This document shows, one piece after another, positions 50,021 through 59,325 of a stretch of 64,000 nt of DNA. Each line of letters opens with the position of its first letter. Within the stretch, counting starts at the first letter, position 1. The stretch covers positions 3,970,482-4,034,481 of the forward strand of contig NZ_FSRA01000001.1 of assembly GCF_900129465.1 (NCBI RefSeq), read 5' to 3'. The position numbers and the translations under genes are program-made. Origin of the DNA: Chitinophaga niabensis (GTDB lineage Bacteria; Bacteroidota; Bacteroidia; Chitinophagales; Chitinophagaceae). The notes under the pieces were generated by a model, which ran no database searches, was not told the origin of the DNA, and saw only the letters and a program-made list of their open reading frames with translations.

Positions 50021-51255
50021 ATATAATGTATGATCTTATTGGTAGCTCCCTGGTGCTCTTCCACGAAGCGGCTCGCTATTTCTGTGATCTGCTGGTGATA
50101 ATAAGGATCGTTCAAGGCTTCAATAGCCCTGTTCAGGTCATTCAGGTTAGCTACTACAATGGCGCCTCTCAGTTGTACCAGCGAAACTGCTTCATCAAAT
50201 TGCTGGTAAACAGGCCCGATGATCACAGGTTTGGCATAGGTAGCAGGCTCCAGGATATTATGAATGCCTTCTTTCCCAAACCCTCCTCCTACATAAGACA
50301 CGCGGCTGTAGCGGTATAAGGCAGACAACATGCCCACATTGTCTATGATCAGCACTTTGCCTTTGGGTGTTTCTCCCTTCACAAAAGCAGAATACCGGAT
50401 AGCATCCGGGAATAATTGTTCTATTCCTTTAAGGCGTGCCTCTGTGATCTCATGCGGTGCCAGGACCATCTGACGGATATCCTGTGCCCCTCCATACCAC
50501 CATTCAGCCAGTAATTTTTCGTCCTCCTCCCAGGTACTACCGGCCACCATTACCTTCGGCACTTTGATAAAACGTTCTATTTCAGGAAGTACCACCGGAT
50601 TCTCCCGTAAGGCCCATACCCTGTCGAACCGGGTATCTCCGGCCAGCATAACCTGCCGGACGCCAATATTATGTAAAAGGGTGAGGGATACTTCATTCTG
50701 CACAAAGAGCTGGTCCATTCCCTTTAAAAGCTTCCTGAACAAGCCTCCATACCATTTAAAGAAGATCTGTTTTTCCCTGAAAATGCCGGAGATCAGCAAA
50801 ACGGGCACATTCCCGGCTTTTAAACCGGATAAATAATGATACCAGAACTCATATTTTATGAAGATCGCCAGCCTCGGTTGTACGGCAGCAAGGAAACGCC
50901 GGGCATTTTCCGGGGTATCTAACGGCAAATAACATACGTAATCGGCCCCTTTATAGTCTTTTCTCACCTCATAACCGGAGGGGGAAAAGAAAGTAAGCAG
51001 GATACGATGCCCGGGGTATTGCCGGCGTAATTCCTCCAGTACAGGCCTCCCCTGTTCGAACTCCCCCAATGAGGCAGCATGGACCCAAACAACAGGTACA
51101 TTCCCTTTCATGGCGGCTTCCAGCCCAGGCCACAGATCTTCCCGCCCGGCTAACCATAGCTGTGCTTTCTTATTGCCACCTAACTTTGCGGCCAGCCCCA
51201 GGAAAAACCTGTAAAGACGAATGCCGGTATTGTAAAAGAGAATCGATAAACCCAC
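49990..51255 (-). CDS. waaA: 3-deoxy-D-manno-octulosonic acid transferase
   Basis: A protein of 421 residues. An N-terminal hydrophobic segment anchors it ('LSILFYNTGIRLYRFFLGLAAKLG', landmarks LFYNTGIRLYRF). GT30 landmarks are 'VWVHAASLGEFEQGRPVLEEL', 'ILLTFFSPSGYE', and 'YVGGGFGKEGIHNILEPATY' near the C-terminus. It transfers KDO from CMP-KDO to lipid A. It is the first of the lipopolysaccharide genes in this part of the window and is divergent from the sugar-nucleotide operon that starts at 51357. Confidence 0.93.
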   Translation of the reverse strand: MGLSILFYNTGIRLYRFFLGLAAKLGGNKKAQLWLAGREDLWPGLEAAMKGNVPVVWVHAASLGEFEQGRPVLEELRRQYPGHRILLTFFSPSGYEVRKDYKGADYVCYLPLDTPENARRFLAAVQPRLAIFIKYEFWYHYLSGLKAGNVPVLLISGIFREKQIFFKWYGGLFRKLLKGMDQLFVQNEVSLTLLHNIGVRQVMLAGDTRFDRVWALRENPVVLPEIERFIKVPKVMVAGSTWEEDEKLLAEWWYGGAQDIRQMVLAPHEITEARLKGIEQLFPDAIRYSAFVKGETPKGKVLIIDNVGMLSALYRYSRVSYVGGGFGKEGIHNILEPATYAKPVIIGPVYQQFDEAVSLVQLRGAIVVANLNDLNRAIEALNDPYYHQQITEIASRFVEEHQGATNKIIHYIQEKRFLTRE

Positions 51256-51324
51256 AGAATTGATACTTAACTCAATAATTCGAATATCTCACAAAGATAG
51301 TCCTCCTGCCTATCCCAAAATTTG

Positions 51325-51332
51325 TAAATTTG
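51325..51332 (+). promoter_or_regulatory. -7 promoter element (TAAATTTG) for the sugar-nucleotide operon
   Basis: An exact TAnnTTTG match lies 24 bases before the ATG at 51357. It would start transcription of the aminotransferase-ugd-decarboxylase run. Confidence 0.6.
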
Positions 51333-51356
51333 CGGACTCAAAAAAAGATATCCTAC

Positions 51357-52484
51357 ATGGTTCCTATTCAGATGGTGGATCTCAAACGCCAGTATAGTAA
51401 GATTAAGCCGCAGGTTGACGCAGCCATTCAGGATGTGCTGGAAAGTGCTGCCTTTATAAACGGGGCGCCCGTACAACAGTTTTCCCAGGAACTGGGTCAA
51501 TACCTGGGCAGCAAACATGTGATCCCCTGCGCCAATGGCACAGATGCGCTTCAAATAGCCATGATGGCCCTTGGACTGGAACCCGGAGATGAAGTGATCA
51601 CGCCTTCCTTTACTTTTATTGCCACCGCTGAAGTGATAGCCCTGTTGCGCCTGAAGCCGGTTTTCGTAGATATTGACCCGCAGACCTATTGCATTGATCC
51701 TGCGGCAATTGAAAAGGCGATCACCCCTAAAACGAAAGCAATTGTACCGGTTCACCTGTACGGCCACAGCGCAGCTATTGAACCGATCATGGAAATTGCC
51801 CAAAAGCATAACCTCTATGTGATTGAAGACAATGCCCAGGCTATCGGCAGCCACTATACGACCAAAGATGGTACCACAAAGAAAGTGGGCACCTTTGGCC
51901 ATATCGGCTGCACCTCCTTCTTCCCTTCCAAGAACCTGGGATGTTACGGGGATGGCGGCGCCCTCTTTACAGACGACGACGCACTGGCAGCAAAGATCAG
52001 GATGATTGCCAACCATGGCCAGTCTCAACGTTATTATCATGATGAAGTTGGCGTAAACAGCCGCCTGGATACGCTGCAGGCAGTAGTACTCCGCATCAAA
52101 CTGCAGTTGCTGGACCAGTACATAGCTGCCCGCCGTGCAGTTGCTACTGCATATGACACAGCTTTTGCCGGTATACCGCAGATCGTAACACCTTTTCAGG
52201 CCACCAATCAATTACATGTGTTCCATCAATATACGATGCAACTTAATGGAGCAGACCGGAATAAACTTCAGGCTTACCTGCAGGAAAAACAGGTACCTGC
52301 CATGATCTACTATCCTGTACCGGCACATCGCCAGAAAATGTTCGGGGGCATGGTTGACCCTAAGTTGTCACTGCCTGTTACAGATAGCTTAACCGGTAAA
52401 GTAATATCCCTTCCCATTCACACAGAGATGGACGAGGAGCAATTAACGCACATCACAGATTCAGTTAAATCTTTTTTAAACTAA
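51357..52484 (+). CDS. DegT/DnrJ/EryC1/StrS-family sugar aminotransferase
   Basis: A protein of 375 residues from the ATG at 51357 (MVPIQMVDLKRQYSK), a typical start for the family. The PLP lysine is Lys192 in 'FFPSKNLGCYGDGGA', with 'EDNAQAIGS' (Asp for the PLP pyridine nitrogen) before it. The 'YYPVPAHRQKMF' motif and 'LSLPIHTEM' end fit enzymes that put an amino group on a nucleotide-linked keto sugar, such as the WbpE or QdtB type. It is followed by ugd after 7 bases, so UDP-glucuronate chemistry is a plausible context. Confidence 0.92.
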   Translation: MVPIQMVDLKRQYSKIKPQVDAAIQDVLESAAFINGAPVQQFSQELGQYLGSKHVIPCANGTDALQIAMMALGLEPGDEVITPSFTFIATAEVIALLRLKPVFVDIDPQTYCIDPAAIEKAITPKTKAIVPVHLYGHSAAIEPIMEIAQKHNLYVIEDNAQAIGSHYTTKDGTTKKVGTFGHIGCTSFFPSKNLGCYGDGGALFTDDDALAAKIRMIANHGQSQRYYHDEVGVNSRLDTLQAVVLRIKLQLLDQYIAARRAVATAYDTAFAGIPQIVTPFQATNQLHVFHQYTMQLNGADRNKLQAYLQEKQVPAMIYYPVPAHRQKMFGGMVDPKLSLPVTDSLTGKVISLPIHTEMDEEQLTHITDSVKSFLN

Positions 52485-52491
52485 GCCCCAC

Positions 52492-53805
52492 ATGAAGATT
52501 ACCGTTGTTGGGACCGGATACGTTGGACTCGTTACCGGTACCTGTTTTGCCGAAACTGGCAACCAAGTTACTTGTGTTGACATTGATGTTAATAAAGTAA
52601 ACAAACTCTCCGCTGGCCAGATCACGATCTACGAGCCAGGTCTCGAAAAATTATTTGAAAGGAACCTCAAAGAAGGCCGCCTTAATTTTACAACCGATCT
52701 TGAAAAAGGGATTAGCGAAGCTAAAGTGATCTTCCTGGCCTTACCAACTCCTCCGGGAGAAGATGGCTCTGCAGATCTTTCATATATCCTTGGCGTTTCG
52801 GAGAAATTAGGCCCTATGCTGAAGGATTACAAAGTGATCGTAGACAAGAGTACAGTACCTGTAGGCACAGCGGATAAAGTACATGCCGCTATCGCAAAAA
52901 ATGCAAAGGTGGAATTTGACGTGGTATCCAATCCTGAATTCCTCCGGGAAGGCGTGGCTGTGGAAGACTTCATGAAGCCTGACCGCGTGGTGATCGGAAC
53001 ACAATCAGAAAAAGCCCGTAAAGTAATGGGAGACCTGTATGCACCTTTTGTGCGCCAGGGTAACCCTATCATATATATGGATGAGAAGTCCGCAGAACTT
53101 ACCAAATATGCGGCAAACTCTTTCCTGGCTACCAAAATATCTTTCATGAACGAGATCGCCATCCTTTGCGAAAAGCTGGGAGCGGACGTTGATATGGTAC
53201 GCAGAGGTATTGGCAGTGATGACCGTATTGGTAAACGCTTCCTCTTCCCCGGTATTGGTTATGGCGGCAGCTGTTTTCCAAAAGACGTACAGGCGCTGGT
53301 AAAATCGTCACAGGAAGTAAGTTATTCCTTCCGCATACTGGATGCCGTAATGGATGTGAATGAGAAACAAAAATTATTCCTCCTGCCAAAGGTTAACGCT
53401 TACTTCAGCAATAATCTCAAGGGAAAACATTTTGCACTCTGGGGCCTGGCCTTCAAACCCAATACAGACGATATCCGTGAAGCCCCGGCTTTATATATCA
53501 TCGATGCATTGGTGAATGCAGGTGCTACCGTTTCTGTATTTGACCCTGAGGCTATGCCTAATGTAAAAGGTGTGATCGGCGATAAGGTTGCATACGCGGA
53601 AAACCAGTACGCTACACTTGAAAATGCAGATGCACTGATCATTGCAACAGAATGGAGCGTGTTCCGCACGCCTGATTTCGATAAGATCGGCTCTTCCCTG
53701 AAACATAAAGTTATCTTTGATGGCCGGAACCTGTTTGATGTTGCGCACATGCAGGAACTTGGCTTCCATTATGAAAGTGTAGGCCGCCTGCCTGCCAAAT
53801 CTTAA
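52492..53805 (+). CDS. ugd: UDP-glucose 6-dehydrogenase
   Basis: A protein of 437 residues. The NAD fold begins '[15 protein letters not shown]', and the catalytic cysteine is Cys261 in 'GGSCFPKD'. '[10 protein letters not shown]' and '[11 protein letters not shown]' are standard. It oxidises UDP-glucose twice to UDP-glucuronate. The next gene, a UDP-glucuronate decarboxylase, would take this product on to UDP-xylose. Both lie in an operon with the upstream aminotransferase (7-base gap) and the downstream decarboxylase (14-base gap). Confidence 0.96.
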   Translation: MKITVVGTGYVGLVTGTCFAETGNQVTCVDIDVNKVNKLSAGQITIYEPGLEKLFERNLKEGRLNFTTDLEKGISEAKVIFLALPTPPGEDGSADLSYILGVSEKLGPMLKDYKVIVDKSTVPVGTADKVHAAIAKNAKVEFDVVSNPEFLREGVAVEDFMKPDRVVIGTQSEKARKVMGDLYAPFVRQGNPIIYMDEKSAELTKYAANSFLATKISFMNEIAILCEKLGADVDMVRRGIGSDDRIGKRFLFPGIGYGGSCFPKDVQALVKSSQEVSYSFRILDAVMDVNEKQKLFLLPKVNAYFSNNLKGKHFALWGLAFKPNTDDIREAPALYIIDALVNAGATVSVFDPEAMPNVKGVIGDKVAYAENQYATLENADALIIATEWSVFRTPDFDKIGSSLKHKVIFDGRNLFDVAHMQELGFHYESVGRLPAKS

Positions 53806-53819
53806 ATCCCTGGCTGAAT

Positions 53820-54764
53820 ATGACTACTAAAAGAGTATTGATCACCGGCGCCGCCGGATTCCTTGGTTCCCATCTCTGTGACCGTTTTATCAAAGAAGGG
53901 TACCACGTGATCGGTATGGACAACCTCCTCACCGGGAACATCAAAAATATTGAACACCTTTTTCCCCTGAAGAATTTCGAATACTATCATCATGATGTAA
54001 CGAAGTTTGTACACATAGCCGGGGACCTGGATTATATCCTGCATTTTGCTTCTCCCGCCAGCCCGATAGATTACCTGAAAATGCCCATCCAGACGCTGAA
54101 AGTTAGCTCCCTGGGTACGCATAACCTGTTAGGCCTGGCCAAAGATAAAAAAGCACGCATCCTGGTAGCTTCTACCTCTGAGGTATATGGCGACCCTGCT
54201 GTGCATCCCCAACCGGAAGAATACTGGGGCAACGTGAATCCTATCGGACCACGCGGCGTGTACGATGAAGCCAAACGTTTCATGGAATCCATGACCATGG
54301 CATACCATAATTTCCATGGTGTAGATACCCGCATCATCCGTATATTCAATACTTACGGCCCCCGTATGCGGCTGGATGACGGACGTGCTTTGCCAGCTTT
54401 TATGAGCCAGGCACTCACCGGCCAGGACCTCACTTTGTTTGGCGATGGCTCTCAAACCCGTTCCTTCTGTTATGTGGATGATCTCGTGGAAGGCATTTAC
54501 CGCCTGCTCCTGAGCGATTATCACCTGCCGGTGAACATCGGTAATCCCGTAGAGATCACACTGCTGCAATTTGCACAGGAGATCGTGGAACTTACTGGAA
54601 CTAACCAAAAGATCGTTCACCGCCCGTTACCTACAGATGATCCCAAACAACGGAAACCAGATATCACCAAGGCAAAAACTATCCTTGGCTGGGAACCGAA
54701 AGTAGACAGGAAAGAAGGTTTGAAGATCACATATGAATACTTTAAACAGGCTTTAGGTAAATAG
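53820..54764 (+). CDS. UDP-glucuronate decarboxylase (UDP-xylose synthase)
   Basis: A protein of 314 residues of the extended short-chain dehydrogenase family. The NAD motif is 'GAAGFLGSH' and the catalytic pair is Tyr148/Lys152 in 'VYDEAKRF'. The substrate signatures '[19 protein letters not shown]' and 'RTYGPRM'-like '[15 protein letters not shown]' mark the UXS branch, which turns UDP-glucuronate into UDP-xylose. Its position directly after ugd fits the two-step route. A long-loop hairpin terminator follows at 54772-54840. Confidence 0.92.
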   Translation: MTTKRVLITGAAGFLGSHLCDRFIKEGYHVIGMDNLLTGNIKNIEHLFPLKNFEYYHHDVTKFVHIAGDLDYILHFASPASPIDYLKMPIQTLKVSSLGTHNLLGLAKDKKARILVASTSEVYGDPAVHPQPEEYWGNVNPIGPRGVYDEAKRFMESMTMAYHNFHGVDTRIIRIFNTYGPRMRLDDGRALPAFMSQALTGQDLTLFGDGSQTRSFCYVDDLVEGIYRLLLSDYHLPVNIGNPVEITLLQFAQEIVELTGTNQKIVHRPLPTDDPKQRKPDITKAKTILGWEPKVDRKEGLKITYEYFKQALGK

Positions 54765-54771
54765 AATTGAT

Positions 54772-54840
54772 AATGAAAAGTTATTAGTATGGTCATGCTG
54801 TAAGCGTTGATCTGTTTTTAACTTTTCATTTTTTATTTTC
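54772..54840 (+). terminator. Hairpin terminator with a long loop after the UXS gene
   Basis: Stem AATGAAAAGTTA (54772-54783) against TAACTTTTCATT (54829-54840), 12 perfect pairs, with an unusually long 45-base loop and TTTTATTTTCC after it. It separates the ugd operon from the rhamnose genes. Confidence 0.6.
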
Positions 54841-54856
54841 CTCCATACATTGAATT

Positions 54857-55912
54857 ATGAAAAGAACACTTCTTATTACAGGCGGAGCCGGCTTTATCGG
54901 CTCTCATGTTGTCAGGCTCTTTGTTAATAAATACCCCGAATACACCATTGTTAATGGTGATAGTCTCACATATGCAGGCAACCTGGAAAACCTGAAGGAT
55001 GTTAAAGACCTCCCCAATTACAACTTTGAAAAAGTAGACATTACGGATGAAAATGCTGTGAATGCGCTTTTTGAAAAATATGCATTTGATGGTGTGATCC
55101 ACCTGGCTGCCGAAAGCCATGTTGACCGCTCTATCCTTGATCCCCTGGCCTTTATTAAGACCAATGTGCTGGGAACGGCGGTATTGCTGAATGCATGTAG
55201 AAAATACTGGCAGGGCAACCTGGAAAACAAACGGTTTTACCATGTATCTACAGATGAAGTATTCGGTTCCCTGGGCGAAGAAGGTTTTTTTACAGAAGAG
55301 ACCGCTTACGATCCCCGTTCGCCCTATTCCGCTTCCAAAGCCAGTTCCGACCATTTTGTAAAAGCATACTATCATACCTATAAGCTGCCGGTGGTATTGA
55401 GCAACTGCTCCAATAATTACGGCTCTCATCACTTCCCTGAAAAGCTGATCCCCCTGGCTATTCATAATATCAGGAACAATAAACCTGTACCGGTATATGG
55501 TAAAGGTGAAAACGTGCGCGACTGGCTCTTTGTGGAAGATCATGCACGGGCGATCGATATCATCTTTCATAATGGCCGCATCGGTGAAACATATAACATC
55601 GGCGGTTTTAATGAATGGAAGAACATAGACCTTATCATGCTTTTATGCGAAGTAATGGACCGTAAACTGGGCCGGCCTGCCGGCACTTCCGCACAATTGA
55701 TCACTTATGTGAAAGACCGTGCCGGCCATGATCTCCGTTATGCCATTGACGCTACAAAGCTGAACAAGGAATTAGGCTGGGCCCCCAGCCTGCAATTTGA
55801 AGAAGGGCTGGAGAAAACGGTGGACTGGTACCTGGCTAACGAAGAATGGCTGGAACATGTTACCAGCGGGGCTTATCAACAATATTACGAAACGCAATAC
55901 CAAAAGAGATAA
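54857..55912 (+). CDS. rfbB: dTDP-glucose 4,6-dehydratase
   Basis: A protein of 351 residues. The NAD motif is 'GGAGFIGSH'; the dehydratase triad is Thr132-Asp133-Glu134 in 'STDEVFG'; the catalytic pair is Tyr157/Lys161 in 'PYSASKASSDH'. It converts dTDP-glucose to dTDP-4-keto-6-deoxyglucose, the second step of dTDP-rhamnose synthesis. It is followed by rfbC with a one-base overlap of TAA and ATG, then by rfbD. The first enzyme, RfbA, is not in this window. Confidence 0.96.
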   Translation: MKRTLLITGGAGFIGSHVVRLFVNKYPEYTIVNGDSLTYAGNLENLKDVKDLPNYNFEKVDITDENAVNALFEKYAFDGVIHLAAESHVDRSILDPLAFIKTNVLGTAVLLNACRKYWQGNLENKRFYHVSTDEVFGSLGEEGFFTEETAYDPRSPYSASKASSDHFVKAYYHTYKLPVVLSNCSNNYGSHHFPEKLIPLAIHNIRNNKPVPVYGKGENVRDWLFVEDHARAIDIIFHNGRIGETYNIGGFNEWKNIDLIMLLCEVMDRKLGRPAGTSAQLITYVKDRAGHDLRYAIDATKLNKELGWAPSLQFEEGLEKTVDWYLANEEWLEHVTSGAYQQYYETQYQKR

Positions 55913-56472
55913 TGCCTTTTATTGAAACAGGAATTCCTGACCTGCTGATCTATGAACCCAAAGTGCATGGGGACAGCCGGGGATATTTTTTTGAAAGCTA
56001 TAACGCTAATACTTTCCGGGAAGAAGGTGTGGAGATTGTATTTGTGCAGGATAACCAGGCCCGTTCTTCTTATGGCGTACTGCGTGGCCTGCATTTTCAG
56101 CAGGAGCCACATGCACAAACCAAACTGATCCGTGTACTGGAAGGTACAATACTGGATGTAGTGGTAGACCTGCGCACCGGTTCTCCTGCTTACGGCAAGG
56201 TATATACGATTGAGCTATCTGCTGAAAACAAACGACAGCTGCTGGTGCCAAAGGGTTTTGCGCATGGATATTCTGTGCTGAGCCCTACCGCAGAGGTCAT
56301 GTACAAATGTGACAGTTTCTATCATAAAGCCAGCGAAGGCGGTATCATCTACAACGATCCTGCCTTACAGATCGACTGGGGCATTCCTTTAACGGATGCC
56401 ATCGTTTCTGAAAAAGACCTGGTGCTACCGGTCCTGGCGGACTGCAAACACAATTTTGTTTATAAGTCATAA
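55912..56472 (+). CDS. rfbC: dTDP-4-dehydrorhamnose 3,5-epimerase
   Basis: A protein of 186 residues. The ATG at 55912 overlaps the rfbB stop by one base and gives the usual N-terminus; an earlier in-frame codon would overlap rfbB heavily. The cupin-fold active site has His61 in 'RGLHFQ', Lys71, and Tyr131 in 'VMYKCD', with 'RGYFFESYN' near the start. It epimerises C3 and C5 of the keto sugar. Confidence 0.96.
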   Translation: MPFIETGIPDLLIYEPKVHGDSRGYFFESYNANTFREEGVEIVFVQDNQARSSYGVLRGLHFQQEPHAQTKLIRVLEGTILDVVVDLRTGSPAYGKVYTIELSAENKRQLLVPKGFAHGYSVLSPTAEVMYKCDSFYHKASEGGIIYNDPALQIDWGIPLTDAIVSEKDLVLPVLADCKHNFVYKS

Positions 56473-56483
56473 TTTCTGAATTC

Positions 56484-57335
56484 ATGAAAAACATCCTGGT
56501 AACAGGCGCCAAAGGCCAATTAGGCAATGCGCTGCAATCCATCGCCGCTCAGTATCCTGATCTTTCTTTTTTGTATACAGACAGGGAGGAGCTGGATATT
56601 ACCGATGCTGCTGCTGTTAACGATTTCTTTGGCCGGCAAACGATAGACGCGGTGATCAACTGTGCTGCCTACACAGCCGTTGATAAAGCAGAGCAGGATG
56701 AAGAAGCTGCCTTCCTGCTGAACTTCCAGGCTCCCCTGATCCTTGCGGAAGCTTGTGCAGGGCATAATGCTACCCTTATTCATGTTTCTACGGATTATGT
56801 ATTTGACGGTAATGCTAACCGCCCCTACCAGGAAACAGATGATGCCTCTCCCCATGGGATCTATGGTGCCTCCAAACTTCGGGGAGAAGCTGCCGTACTT
56901 GGCTATCATCCCAATGCGGTGGTGATCCGTACTTCCTGGCTCTACTCCCGTACGGGGGTTAACTTTGCGCTGCGTATGCAGCAACTCATGCAGGAAAAAG
57001 AAAGCCTGAATGTGGTATATGATCAAACGGGTACGCCTACTTATGCACCAGACCTGGCTGCAGCCATTTTAACCATCCTGCAGCATCCGGACGGGGTCAC
57101 CGGCGGCATTTATCACTACAGCAACGAAGGTGTTGCCAGCTGGTACGACTTTGCAGTGGCCATTAAGGCCCTTACGGGTTCCAAATGCGAGATCAACCCT
57201 GTTACCACAGACCAATACCCCACCGCAGCAAAACGCCCCGCTTACAGCGTTCTTAATAAAGCAAAAATAAAAGCAGCCTTTGGGTTGAACGTACCTTACT
57301 GGAGGGACAGTTTGGCAGTTTGCCTGGGGAAATAG
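56484..57335 (+). CDS. rfbD: dTDP-4-dehydrorhamnose reductase
   Basis: A protein of 283 residues. It has the NAD(P) motif 'VTGAKGQLGN', 'NCAAYTAVDKAE', and the Tyr-Lys pair in 'YGASKLRGE'. It reduces the keto sugar to dTDP-L-rhamnose, the last step. It lies 11 bases after rfbC in the same operon. Confidence 0.95.
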   Translation: MKNILVTGAKGQLGNALQSIAAQYPDLSFLYTDREELDITDAAAVNDFFGRQTIDAVINCAAYTAVDKAEQDEEAAFLLNFQAPLILAEACAGHNATLIHVSTDYVFDGNANRPYQETDDASPHGIYGASKLRGEAAVLGYHPNAVVIRTSWLYSRTGVNFALRMQQLMQEKESLNVVYDQTGTPTYAPDLAAAILTILQHPDGVTGGIYHYSNEGVASWYDFAVAIKALTGSKCEINPVTTDQYPTAAKRPAYSVLNKAKIKAAFGLNVPYWRDSLAVCLGK

Positions 57336-57338
57336 GAG

Positions 57339-57992
57339 TTAACTGACTATTTTCCCGTCTTTCATGACTAACTGGCGATCACTCAGGGTCGCCAGTTCTT
57401 CATTATGGGTAACGATAATGAAGGTTTGTTCAAACTGGTCGCGGAGTTGCAGGAAAAGCTGGTGCAGTTCCCTGGCATTATGGGAATCCAGGTTACCGGT
57501 AGGCTCATCTGCCATGATCACATCCGGGTTATTGATCAGCGCCCTGGCCACTGCCACTCGTTGCTGCTCTCCCCCGGAAAGTTCTTTCGGGCGGTGTTCC
57601 AGCCGGTCTTTAAGTCCTAAAGTATCCAGCAGAAAGGCTGCCCGCTCTTTAACGGCACTTTTGCGGGTGCCGGCAATGTATCCGGGAATGCAAACATTTT
57701 CCAGTGCCGTGAACTCAGGTAAGAGGTGATGGAACTGAAAAATGAAGCCGATGTGGCGGTTACGGAAGTCTGCCAGCCGGGTACCCGTAAGGCCGCTGGT
57801 TTGCACATTATTGATAAAGATCTCCCCGTTGGTAGGGCTGTCCAGCGTTCCGAGTATGTGCAGCAGGGTACTTTTGCCCGCCCCGGAGGAACCAACAATG
57901 GCCACTATTTCACCTTTACTGACAGAAATATCAACTCCCTTGAGGACCTGCAGATTGGAATAATTTTTGGTAACATTGCGGGCAGTAAGCAT
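57339..57992 (-). CDS. LolD-type ABC transporter ATPase
   Basis: A protein of 217 residues with one nucleotide-binding domain: Walker A 'GSSGAGKST' (34-42), signature 'LSGGEQQR', Walker B 'VIMADEPTG', and the switch His in 'IIVTHNEEL'. The closeness of 'DEPTGNLD' and the small size fit the LolD/MacB group, which pulls lipoproteins or drives mechanotransmission at the inner membrane. No partner permease is next to it. Its stop is 3 bases from that of the convergent rfbD gene. Confidence 0.88.
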   Translation of the reverse strand: MLTARNVTKNYSNLQVLKGVDISVSKGEIVAIVGSSGAGKSTLLHILGTLDSPTNGEIFINNVQTSGLTGTRLADFRNRHIGFIFQFHHLLPEFTALENVCIPGYIAGTRKSAVKERAAFLLDTLGLKDRLEHRPKELSGGEQQRVAVARALINNPDVIMADEPTGNLDSHNARELHQLFLQLRDQFEQTFIIVTHNEELATLSDRQLVMKDGKIVS

Positions 57993-58030
57993 ATCCGAAC
58001 AAAGTAATTAGGCCGTTAAAATAGTAATAG

Positions 58031-58060
58031 TTGTTTATTTCAAATTAAATAATACTTTTG
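58031..58060 (+). promoter_or_regulatory. Promoter for the DUF2795 gene (TTG-N19-TACTTTTG)
   Basis: A TTG at 58031-58033 and an exact TACTTTTG at 58053-58060 are 19 bases apart, the preferred Bacteroidota spacing. The ATG at 58093 follows after 32 bases. Confidence 0.75.
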
Positions 58061-58092
58061 CGAAAATTCGGAAAAGTAAAAATTTATATACG

Positions 58093-58314
58093 ATGTACTG
58101 GACTCTAGAATTAGCTTCGTACCTGGAGGATGCTCCATGGCCTGCTACAAAAGACGAACTCATAGATTACGCCATCCGTTCCGGTGCACCCATCGAAGTT
58201 ATCGAAAACTTACAGGAACTGGAGGACGAGGGAGAAATTTACGAAGGGATCGAGGATATCTGGTCTGATTACCCGTCGCAGGACGACTTCTTCTTTAATG
58301 AAGACGAGTACTGA
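58093..58314 (+). CDS. DUF2795-family small acidic protein
   Basis: A protein of 73 residues, very acidic (many Asp/Glu after residue 40). The first half, 'YLEDAPWPATKDELIDYAIRSGAPIEVIENL' (landmarks YLEDAPWPATKDEL, GAP), matches DUF2795, a small winged-helix-like domain. The tail is Asp/Glu-rich with 'FFFNEDEY'. Function is unknown. It has its own promoter and ends at a bidirectional terminator. Confidence 0.87.
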   Translation: MYWTLELASYLEDAPWPATKDELIDYAIRSGAPIEVIENLQELEDEGEIYEGIEDIWSDYPSQDDFFFNEDEY

Positions 58315-58406
58315 TATTCCGTTGTGATTTGCTTTCATTTTTCCCGGTATCTTAGACCTTCGCTCGTAGTAATGCGCTCAGCGTATTCCTATGCTTCTAA
58401 AAAATT

Positions 58407-58435
58407 AACCGTCCCGGTAAACTACCAGGACGGTT
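58407..58435. terminator. Bidirectional terminator between DUF2795 and fabI
   Basis: Stem AACCGTCC (58407-58414) against GGACGGTT (58428-58435), with an inner GGT/ACC extension after a C-A mismatch. It is followed by TTTTTTAT on the plus strand and by TTAATTTTTT on the minus strand. It lies between convergent genes. Confidence 0.85.
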
Positions 58436-58464
58436 TTTTATGTCCATAACCGAACAAGTCTTCT

Positions 58465-59277
58465 TTATTTTTCCATCTGGTCCACTACAGCCTGGGAGAT
58501 CCCTGTGAAAGAGAATCCACCATCGTGGAAGAGGTTCTGCATGGTCACCATTTTGGTGTAGTCTGAGAACAGGGACACGGTGTAATCCGCACACTGATCT
58601 GCAGAAGCGTTACCCAGCGGGCTCATTTTCTCTGCATAGCTGATAAATCCGTCAAAACCCTTCACACCGCTACCGGCTGTGGTCCTGGTCGGAGACTGGG
58701 AGATGGTGTTGATCCGCACTTTATTCTTCACACCATAGTGGTAGCCAAAGCTGCGGGTAATGGATTCCAGCATGGATTTAGCATCCGCCATATCGCTGTA
58801 GTCCGGGAATACCCTTTGTGCGGCAATATAGGTCAGTGCCACAACGGAACCCCATTCATTCAGCGCATCCAGCTTATAGGCTGTTTGCAATACGCGGTGG
58901 AGGGACATCGCCGAGATATCCAGTCCTTTATGGTAAAAGTCGTAATCCAGGTCAGTATAGGGCTTTCCTTTACGAACGTTCACACTCATACCAATAGAAT
59001 GGAGGATGAAATCGATCTTGCCACCGAAATGCTCCATTGATTTGGTAAACAGGTTATTAAGGTCATCCATGCTGGTGGCGTCGGCAGGTATTACCGGGGC
59101 TTTACAGCTTTCAGCGAGTTTGTTGATCTCACCCATACGCAATGCAATAGGAGCATTGGTCAACACAATCTGCGCTCCTTCCTGTACGCAACGCTCTGCC
59201 GTTTTCCAGGCAATGGAATTTGCATCCAATGCGCCAAAGATGATACCTTTCTTCCCTTGTAATAAGTTATGAGCCAT
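58465..59277 (-). CDS. fabI: Enoyl-[acyl-carrier-protein] reductase
   Basis: A protein of 270 residues. The atypical short-chain dehydrogenase pair is Tyr160 and Lys167 ('DYSDMADAKSMLE', Tyr-x6-Lys), with Tyr150 in 'VALTYIAAQ'. The NADH end is 'KKGIIFGALDANSIAW'. It does the last reduction step of fatty acid elongation and is the target of triclosan in other bacteria. A -7 element TAAATTTG lies at 59293-59300 on the minus strand, 15 bases before the start. Confidence 0.95.
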   Translation of the reverse strand: MAHNLLQGKKGIIFGALDANSIAWKTAERCVQEGAQIVLTNAPIALRMGEINKLAESCKAPVIPADATSMDDLNNLFTKSMEHFGGKIDFILHSIGMSVNVRKGKPYTDLDYDFYHKGLDISAMSLHRVLQTAYKLDALNEWGSVVALTYIAAQRVFPDYSDMADAKSMLESITRSFGYHYGVKNKVRINTISQSPTRTTAGSGVKGFDGFISYAEKMSPLGNASADQCADYTVSLFSDYTKMVTMQNLFHDGGFSFTGISQAVVDQMEK

Positions 59278-59292
59278 TGATTAAAATTTGGG

Positions 59293-59300
59293 CAAATTTA
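59293..59300 (-). promoter_or_regulatory. -7 promoter element (TAAATTTG) for fabI
   Basis: An exact TAnnTTTG on the minus strand ends 15 bases before the fabI ATG at 59277. No matching -33 TTG is evident. Confidence 0.55.
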
Positions 59301-59325
59301 GCAGTTAAAGTCGAAAATTGAAATG

